DNA from: Glaciimonas sp. PCH181
GTDB taxonomy: Bacteria; Pseudomonadota; Gammaproteobacteria; Burkholderiales; Burkholderiaceae_D
Reading direction: 5' to 3'
Assembly: GCF_003056055.1 (NCBI RefSeq)
Contig: NZ_PYFP01000002.1
Location: forward strand, 1,601,646-1,665,645
DNA: 64,000 bases
Shown here: positions 54,525 to 64,000 of the stretch, in pieces
Position numbering within the stretch: the stretch's first letter is position 1
Layout of the letters: every line of letters begins with the position of its first letter
Notes under the pieces: generated by a model
The model's database searches: none
What the model saw: the letters and a program-made list of their open reading frames with translations, nothing else
Told to the model about the DNA's origin: nothing
Translations under genes and position numbers: made by a program

Positions 54525-54723
54525 TTAACAGCCGATAAGTGTGGGCGTTTAATGAAAGTGCAGCGTAAATTACTTCGGTAGTTTGCGTATAACTTAAAAC
54601 ATTAAATGTTCACAAAAGAAGAAAATAGGATATTTCGCAAGGTCAAACTTGGGGAGTAGCCTGTCAGTATTTTGAGTGAGCGATAGCAGCGATGCTAGGC
54701 AGCAATGCCACAAAACAGAGATT

Positions 54724-56259
<1,536 letters not shown>

Positions 56260-56387
56260 GAGTTTGTACGGACATTAAGCGTCCACACTTATCGGTGTGT
56301 TAGTTAAAAGAAGAACAGTTATAGGTAGAGCGCGGTGCGCGTGCGATAGAGGGTTTATCGTTGACTACTGAAGTACTGATCCAAAGC

Positions 56388-56464
56388 GGGTCTGTAGCTC
56401 AGTTGGTTAGAGCACCGTGTTGATAACGCGGGGGTCGTTGGTTCGAGCCCAACCAGACCCACCA
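56388..56464 (+). tRNA. tRNA-Ile(GAU)
   Basis: 77-nt cloverleaf with CCA encoded. Acceptor gggtctg pairs with cagaccc; the anticodon loop ttgataa gives GAT. The tRNA-Ile/tRNA-Ala pair is the usual content of the 16S-23S spacer. Confidence 0.97.
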
Positions 56465-56473
56465 CAAGTTTAT

Positions 56474-56549
56474 GGGGGCTTAGCTCAGCTGGGAGAGCAC
56501 CTGCTTTGCAAGCAGGGGGTCATCGGTTCGATCCCGTTAGCCTCCACCA
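56474..56549 (+). tRNA. tRNA-Ala(UGC)
   Basis: 76-nt cloverleaf, acceptor gggggct pairing with agcctcc (one G-U wobble), anticodon loop tttgcaa with anticodon TGC, CCA encoded. It follows tRNA-Ile by 9 nt. Confidence 0.97.
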
Positions 56550-56676
56550 TATTGTTTGATTCCCAGAGCGGGGGTTGAGCGTGGTGAAATATCAAACCTA
56601 AGTCAGGTATTACGCAGGGTAAGACAGCGTGATGCGGCGCGATTTAGGTTTGATCTTTTTAAGATCATTGGCTGTT

Positions 56677-56689
56677 TGTTCTTTAACAA
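56677..56689 (+). promoter_or_regulatory. Spacer boxA antitermination site
   Basis: tgttctttaacaa, the same core as the leader boxA, in the 16S-23S spacer upstream of 23S. It supports antitermination through the long rrn transcript. Confidence 0.75.
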
Positions 56690-56898
56690 TTTAGAAGAAG
56701 TAAAGATTCGTCCGCAGTGCGACAGCATTGTGGATGGGTATGATTGTATCAAATCAAAAAGTATTAAAAGAGTTCTCAAAAGAGCATACGAGAGTATGCA
56801 ACTGCGAAAACACTTTGGATACGGCAAACGCTAAAGTAATACTCATAAGTAATATCCTATAACCGGTTTTTAGACGTGAACGCGTCTAGAGGCTAACG

Positions 56899-59785
<2,887 letters not shown>

Positions 59786-59847
59786 CTTAGCAGGTTATAT
59801 ATAAGCTAATGAGATATGTGTTTGCCTGAAAAGTGCAATCATACCCA

Positions 59848-59882
59848 GTGTTGGGGTAACGAAACCCTCGTTACCCCAACAC
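59848..59882. repeat. Perfect 14-bp hairpin in the 23S-5S spacer
   Basis: gtgttggggtaacg and its exact complement flank a 7-nt loop. Every base of the stem pairs. No T-run follows. In the transcript this would be a stable stem between 23S and 5S, probably a processing signal. Confidence 0.85.
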
Positions 59883-59955
59883 ATGAAACAAAACTTTACT
59901 TCTTCTAGATTGCGTTGTGTGTTGCCCGATTGGGAACATATGACACTACAGTTTA

Positions 59956-60071
59956 TGCCTGATGACCATAGCGAGTTGGTACCACCCCTTCCCATCCCGA
60001 ACAGGACCGTGAAACGACTTTGCGCCGATGATAGTGCTGCAACCAGTGTGAAAGTAGGTCATCGTCAGGCT
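59956..60071 (+). rRNA. rrf: 5S ribosomal RNA
   Basis: About 116 nt, starting tgcctgatgacc and ending gtcatcgtcaggct, whose ends pair as helix I. It has the conserved cccatcccgaac and the gccgatgatagtg segment. Standard last gene of the rrn operon. Confidence 0.97.
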
Positions 60072-60080
60072 TTTATTAGA

Positions 60081-60113
60081 AAACCCTCCCAGAGAAATCT
60101 GGGAGGGTTTTTG
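60081..60113 (+). terminator. rrn operon terminator
   Basis: Twelve-bp stem (aaaccctcccag / ctgggagggttt) with a short loop, followed by TT then tttgctttg, 10 nt after 5S. Confidence 0.93.
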
Positions 60114-60176
60114 CTTTGGGCAATCGAAATCGAATCGAAATCGGATCGATAGTCCCGGTACCACCATTCTTCATAT

Positions 60177-60198
60177 GTAAGCGTCGTTCAAAGGCCGT
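60177..60198. repeat. IS66 left inverted repeat
   Basis: gtaagcgtcgttcaaagg begins the element; the first seven bases are the family consensus. The matching right end is at 62643-62664. Confidence 0.85.
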
Positions 60199-60222
60199 AT
60201 TGACAGCCCCGCATTTCAGCGG

Positions 60223-61800
60223 CTATTGCTTTGGCGCAGATATGATCGCCAGCCTAGATGCCAGATTCCAAGGCAGGAAGTCATCAATTTGATTGACGGG
60301 ATGATCGGCAATATGCGTCAGGACGTAGCGCAACCATGCTGCCGGATCGACGCCATTGAGTTTAGCCGTCCCAATGAGCGAGTAGATAGCGGCGGCACGT
60401 TCGCCGCCATTGTCGGAGCCTGCAAACAGATAATTACGTCGTCCAATGGCGATACCGCGCAATGCGCGTTCGGCGGCCGAATTATCGATCTCGATGCTGC
60501 CATCGTCGCAATAGCGGGTTAATGCTGGCCATAAATTGAGGGCGTACAGGATCGCCGCAGTAGTATCGGATTTGCGCGACAGCGTCAACAAACTTGCCCG
60601 CAGCCAGCTTTCCAACGCATCAATGAGCGGGCGCGACTGCGCCTGGCGCACTGCCTGTCTTACCTGTGGCGGTTTGCCACGTATGCTTGCTTCGATCTCA
60701 TACAATGCGCCGATGCGGCGCAAGGCTTCAGTGGTGATTGGCGAGGCCCGTGCTGCATGCAAGTCGAAGAATTTGCGTCGCGCGTGCGCCCAGCACGCAG
60801 CCTCCTGTACACGACCGGTTGCATAAATCGCGTTGAATCCGGCATACGCATCGGCCTGCAGAACGCCGGCGAATTTCGCCAGATGGGTCTGAGGATGGAT
60901 ACCTTTGCGGTCCGGCGTGTAAGCGAACCAGACTGCCGGGGCATCGGTTGATCCCGATGGCCGGTCGTCGCGGACATACGTCCACAGTCTGGCTGTTTTG
61001 GTCTTGCCATTGCCGGGTGCCAGTACCGGGATCGGGGTGTCGTCGGCATGTAATTTGGTCGTTGCCATCACATGACGGCGTACCGCATCGACCAGCGGTC
61101 GCAGCAGGCTGCTGGCAGCACCGACCCAGTCTGCCAATAATCCCCGATCCAGTTCCACACCTTCCCGGGCATAGATGACCGATTGCCGGTAGAGCGGAAG
61201 ATGATCAGCGAACTTGCTCACCAGAATATGGGCGAGTAATCCGGGCCCCGCCAGACCGCGTGCAATCGGACGGCTGGGTGCCGGCGCCTGGACGATGCAG
61301 TCGCAGCAGGTGCAAGCGAGTTTGGGACGCACATGCCGGATGACCCGAAAGCTGGCCGGGACGAATTCAAGTTGCTCGGCAACGTCACTGCCGAGATGAC
61401 GCAAATCGCCACCGCAATCGGGGCAGGCGGCATGCTCTGGCGTATAGATCTTCTCGTCCCGGGGCAAATGGGGCGGTAGCGGTTTGCGTGGTATCTTCGG
61501 ACGCACTGGCTTCGTTGCCGGGGCAGCGCTGGCAACGTCACTTTCTTCTGTCTGCAAATCTTCTAACCGTAATTCGAGTTGTTCAATTTGCCGGTCCAGC
61601 TTCTCGGATTTGCGGCCGAACTGCAGCCGTTTGAGTTTGGCGATGAAGAGCTTGAGGTGTTCGATTTCGATGCGATGTGAGGACAGTGCGTCCTGTAGCT
61701 GCGCCACCGTTTCCCCGTGCAACGCAATGACCGCATCACGATCGGTAATCATCGCTTTTAAAGCGCTGATATCGTCGGGAAGGTGGGGCGGCGTTGACAT
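60223..61800 (-). CDS. tnpC: IS66 transposase TnpC
   Basis: A 525-aa DDE transposase. The N-terminal coiled-coil leucine-rich region (about 1-90) includes [21 protein letters not shown] zinc-binding stretch has PDCGGDL and CTCCDC. The catalytic DDE residues are in [27 protein letters not shown] and [20 protein letters not shown]. The C-terminus has [23 protein letters not shown]. Frame and catalytic residues are intact, so it may still move. Confidence 0.96.
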   Translation of the reverse strand: MSTPPHLPDDISALKAMITDRDAVIALHGETVAQLQDALSSHRIEIEHLKLFIAKLKRLQFGRKSEKLDRQIEQLELRLEDLQTEESDVASAAPATKPVRPKIPRKPLPPHLPRDEKIYTPEHAACPDCGGDLRHLGSDVAEQLEFVPASFRVIRHVRPKLACTCCDCIVQAPAPSRPIARGLAGPGLLAHILVSKFADHLPLYRQSVIYAREGVELDRGLLADWVGAASSLLRPLVDAVRRHVMATTKLHADDTPIPVLAPGNGKTKTARLWTYVRDDRPSGSTDAPAVWFAYTPDRKGIHPQTHLAKFAGVLQADAYAGFNAIYATGRVQEAACWAHARRKFFDLHAARASPITTEALRRIGALYEIEASIRGKPPQVRQAVRQAQSRPLIDALESWLRASLLTLSRKSDTTAAILYALNLWPALTRYCDDGSIEIDNSAAERALRGIAIGRRNYLFAGSDNGGERAAAIYSLIGTAKLNGVDPAAWLRYVLTHIADHPVNQIDDFLPWNLASRLAIISAPKQ

Positions 61801-61829
61801 GCCCGTAGTTTACCGAATGACGTCGATGT

Positions 61830-62177
61830 TTACAAGCCTGACAGGGGCCGTTGCGTGCGCTCGGGACGTCGCCAATCGATCCCTTCCAGCAACATTGACA
61901 GTTGCGCTTGCGACAGACAAACCGCGCCTTCGCTTGCCTGCGGCCAGATGAAGCGGCCGCGTTCCAGCCGTTTGGCCAGCAGACACAGCCCGTCGCCGGT
62001 CCACCACAAGATCTTCAAAATATCGCCACGTCGGCCACGAAACACGAAGACGTGACCGCTAAACGGGTCATCGGCCAATGCCGTTTGCACCTTGGCTGCC
62101 AACCCATTAAAACCGCAACGCATATCGGTCACGCCTGCTGCGATCCAGATCCGCGTTCCTGCTGGCAAACCGATCAT
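61830..62177 (-). CDS. tnpB: IS66 accessory protein TnpB
   Basis: A 115-aa IS66 ORF2-type protein, needed for transposition but without known enzyme activity. It shows the family blocks [44 protein letters not shown] and RFIWP. Its start overlaps the tnpA stop by 4 nt, as usual in IS66 elements. Confidence 0.95.
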   Translation of the reverse strand: MIGLPAGTRIWIAAGVTDMRCGFNGLAAKVQTALADDPFSGHVFVFRGRRGDILKILWWTGDGLCLLAKRLERGRFIWPQASEGAVCLSQAQLSMLLEGIDWRRPERTQRPLSGL

Positions 62178-62569
62178 GCCAGCAACCGGGCCAGCACCAT
62201 GGAAAGCATAGACGGATCCACCACGCCCTCGACTCGAAGTCGCGCCTTACCTATTTCCAGGACCATCACGCCGGTCGGTGTAACGGCCGTGGTGAAGACT
62301 GGCTTGGCAGGGGATGGTTGCCGAGGGTCGCCAAGAACTACTGGCAGCAATTTGACGGACTTGCCTGAGGCAATCTCATAGGCTCCTGCACGAAACAATT
62401 TACGCCAGGTAAATACCTGGTTCGCATTCACATCGTGGGCCCGCGCCACCCGCGACACCGAGGCCCCAGCCATCAAGGATTGTTCGACCACCATGCGTTT
62501 GAAATCAATCGAATGTTGCCGATAACCACTGCGCTTAGAGGGAGTAACCGACTCAATATTTGTGTCCAT
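62174..62569 (-). CDS. tnpA: IS66 accessory protein TnpA
   Basis: A 131-aa IS66 ORF1-type protein with a helix-turn-helix of the IS3/IS66 OrfA kind: [37 protein letters not shown]. It binds DNA in the family. The start is set at 62569 ([15 protein letters not shown]); an upstream ATG at 62617 adds 16 residues without homology. Translationally coupled to tnpB by a 4-nt overlap. Confidence 0.92.
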   Translation of the reverse strand: MDTNIESVTPSKRSGYRQHSIDFKRMVVEQSLMAGASVSRVARAHDVNANQVFTWRKLFRAGAYEIASGKSVKLLPVVLGDPRQPSPAKPVFTTAVTPTGVMVLEIGKARLRVEGVVDPSMLSMVLARLLA

Positions 62570-62642
62570 AATTTGAAGTTGTGGGCACAATCGATTTGTA
62601 CCCTCCAACGCAATCATGCGGACATTTGAGGATTAGGTATAG

Positions 62643-62664
62643 ACGGTTTTGAGCGCACGCTTAC
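62643..62664. repeat. IS66 right inverted repeat
   Basis: Reverse complement reads gtaagcgtgcgctcaaaa, an imperfect copy of the left end. It is followed at once by the second IS66 copy. Confidence 0.85.
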
Positions 62665-64000
62665 TAAGCGACCAGCGAAGTCACCTTGACAGCTACGACG
62701 TTTAATCATGTCAGCTATGAGATGGCTGGCCGATCAGGGTTCCAGCGGTGCGGCAAAAGGGAGGATATGTCGCTGGCTTTTTGGGTAGGCAAACGCGTGA
62801 GCACGTCTTTAAGATAAAGATACGGATCGTGACCATTGAGCTTGGCGGATTGAATCAAACTCATGATCGCTGCGGCGCGTTTCCCGGCACGCAGGGAGCC
62901 AACAAATAACCAGTTTCCTCTCCCAATTGCCACCGGTCTTATTTGGTTCTCGATCCAATTGTTATCGATGGGAAGGTGGCCATTGTCCAAGAAGCGAACG
63001 AGCGCATTCCAGCGTTTGAGATTGTAGTCCAGTGCCTTGGCAATCGCGGAACCCTCCAGTACCAGGTGGCGTTGATTCTGCATCCACGCGTGCAACATGT
63101 CGGCAATCGGTTTTGCGCGCGTCATACGAATTTGCCGCCGTTCTTCGGGCGTGAACGTGAGAGCCTCCCGCTCAATATCGTAGAGGGCCGTAAAGAATTT
63201 CAAGGCTTGCTCGGCAATCTGGCTTTTATTGGCAATATGCAGATCAAAGAATTTTCGGCGTGCGTGTGCCATGCAGCCAATTTCCAGAATGCCTTGCTGG
63301 AACCCTTTTTTGTAACCACCATAATCGTCGCAAATCAGACTGCCATTCCAGTCCCCGAGGAAATTTCTGGCGTGTTCTCCTGCCCGACTCTCGGCAAAGT
63401 CATAAACGACGACCGCAGGGAAGAGAAACGTGTGCTTGCATATGCCCACAGATAGCCACGGTGGGTCTTCTTATTTCCCGGACTTAACATGGGCAGCGGT
63501 GTTTCATCGGCATGAAGAACTTCCTCGCGCAGCATTTCAGCGCGCAGCGCATCCACCAGTGGCTGCAAGCGCAATCCGCAAAATACCTACCCAGGCACCC
63601 AGCGTCGAAACGTGGCAACGATAAACCGGTGCGTCCGAAGATACTGACTTGACGGTATAAAGGGGTGTGGTCGGCATACTTGGCCACCAGCACCTGAGCC
63701 AGCAGCGCTGCAGTGGGAATACCCTTGTCAATCACTTGCGCCGGGACTGGTGCCTGGAATCAATGTTTCACAGATCGCGCAAGCCCATTTGCCGCGAACA
63801 TGGCGTTCGACGCTGAACACGCCTGGCGTAGAGTCGAGTTTTCTCACTGATGTCTTCGCCAATGCGTTGCAGCTGGCAGCCACAGCGACAGGTCAAATTA
63901 TCTGGCTCATGGCAAATGTCAATGCGCGGCAATTGCGGTGGAAGCGATGCACGTTTGGGCTGTTTGCGCTCCCTGCCGGAGGGCCCGTTCGCACTCAGCT
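62665..64000. mobile_element. Second, diverged IS66-family copy, running off the window
   Basis: Directly abuts the first element. It codes a different IS66 tnpC (about half-similar in its visible motifs), also on the minus strand. The left end reads taagcgaccagcg, which may be an IS66 end with its first base lost. The right end and tnpA/tnpB lie outside the window. Confidence 0.75.
62715..64000 (-). pseudogene. Broken IS66 tnpC, several frameshifts
   Basis: Only the last part (62715 to about 63430) is one long frame: VVYDFAESRAGEHARNFLGD, LICDDYGGYKKGF and DNNWIENQIRPVAIGRGNW, which hold the second D and the E of DDE. The rest is in pieces: LLAQVLVAKYADHTPLYRQ, LQPLVDALRAEMLREEVLHADETPLPML and, upstream, QLPRIDICHEPDNLTC. 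Joining them needs single-base changes near 63432, 63582, 63609, 63756 and 63840. The N-terminus is beyond the window. Confidence 0.8.

Larger units (their letters stand above)
60177..62664. mobile_element. Complete IS66-family insertion sequence
   Basis: About 2488 bp with three minus-strand genes tnpA, tnpB and tnpC, all intact. The ends are imperfect inverted repeats that begin GTAAGCG: gtaagcgtcgttcaaagg on the left and, read on the minus strand, gtaagcgtgcgctcaaaa on the right (62664 inwards). The 8 bp flanking each end differ (cttcatat versus taagcgac), so no direct target duplication is seen. It sits 60 bp after the rrn terminator. Confidence 0.92.

Overview
The window looks like a chromosomal segment of a betaproteobacterium in Burkholderiales, most likely an Oxalobacteraceae member of the Herminiimonas/Collimonas/Glaciimonas kind. 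The reasons are the gene orders gpmA-rhodanese-grxC-secB-gpsA and xerC-zur-cobW-dksA-hslV-hslU, a PhaM-type PHA granule protein, a DksA that keeps only one zinc-finger cysteine, an SAH riboswitch in front of ahcY, and a betaproteobacterial-looking 16S gene. Genus is an inference; the 16S gene at 54724-56256 would settle it. Most of the window is housekeeping DNA of moderate GC; the accessory part is the IS66 block at the right end.

Layout. 1-4.3 kb: gpmA (-), then rhodanese, glutaredoxin 3, SecB, an SH3-domain exported protein and gpsA (+). 4.4-13.2 kb: a minus-strand run transcribed DUF484 > xerC > zur > cobW-type zinc chaperone > dksA > STAS protein > hslV > hslU, with a sigma32-like heat-shock promoter in front of hslVU. 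13.3-19.7 kb: a porin and a Sel1-repeat protein, then dapF and two tandem LpxL/HtrB-type acyltransferases. 20-25.6 kb: methyl-cycle genes metK, an AI-2E-type permease, ahcY with an SAH riboswitch, a small holin-like membrane protein and metF. 25.7-36.4 kb: 5-formyl-THF cyclo-ligase, soluble lytic transglycosylase, GST, CCA-adding enzyme, GNAT protein, phenylalanine hydroxylase and a fused indolepyruvate ferredoxin oxidoreductase. 36.5-42 kb: orphan Wzz-like protein, queC, two DUF3108 proteins, phaM.

42.1-49.3 kb: a compact eight-gene minus-strand operon (FAD oxidoreductase > DUF1365 > CFA-type methyltransferase > chalcone-isomerase-like > MFS > DUF3833 lipoprotein > SDR > SnoaL-like), many junctions overlapping by 4 nt. 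It resembles the unusual/furan fatty-acid and singlet-oxygen gene sets known from other proteobacteria, but has no sigma/anti-sigma pair beside it, and it is divergent from a di-iron ferritin/desaturase-like gene. This is the best candidate here for an incompletely described system.

49.6-54.2 kb: the di-iron protein, hldE C-terminal-type adenylyltransferase, PCu(A)C copper chaperone, trmL, comF-like gene and a BioC-like methyltransferase. 54.2-60.1 kb: a complete rrn operon (two promoters, 16S, tRNA-Ile, tRNA-Ala, 23S, 5S, terminator). 60.2-64 kb: a complete IS66 element with matching terminal inverted repeats, directly abutted by a second, diverged IS66 transposase copy broken by several single-base frameshifts and running off the window.
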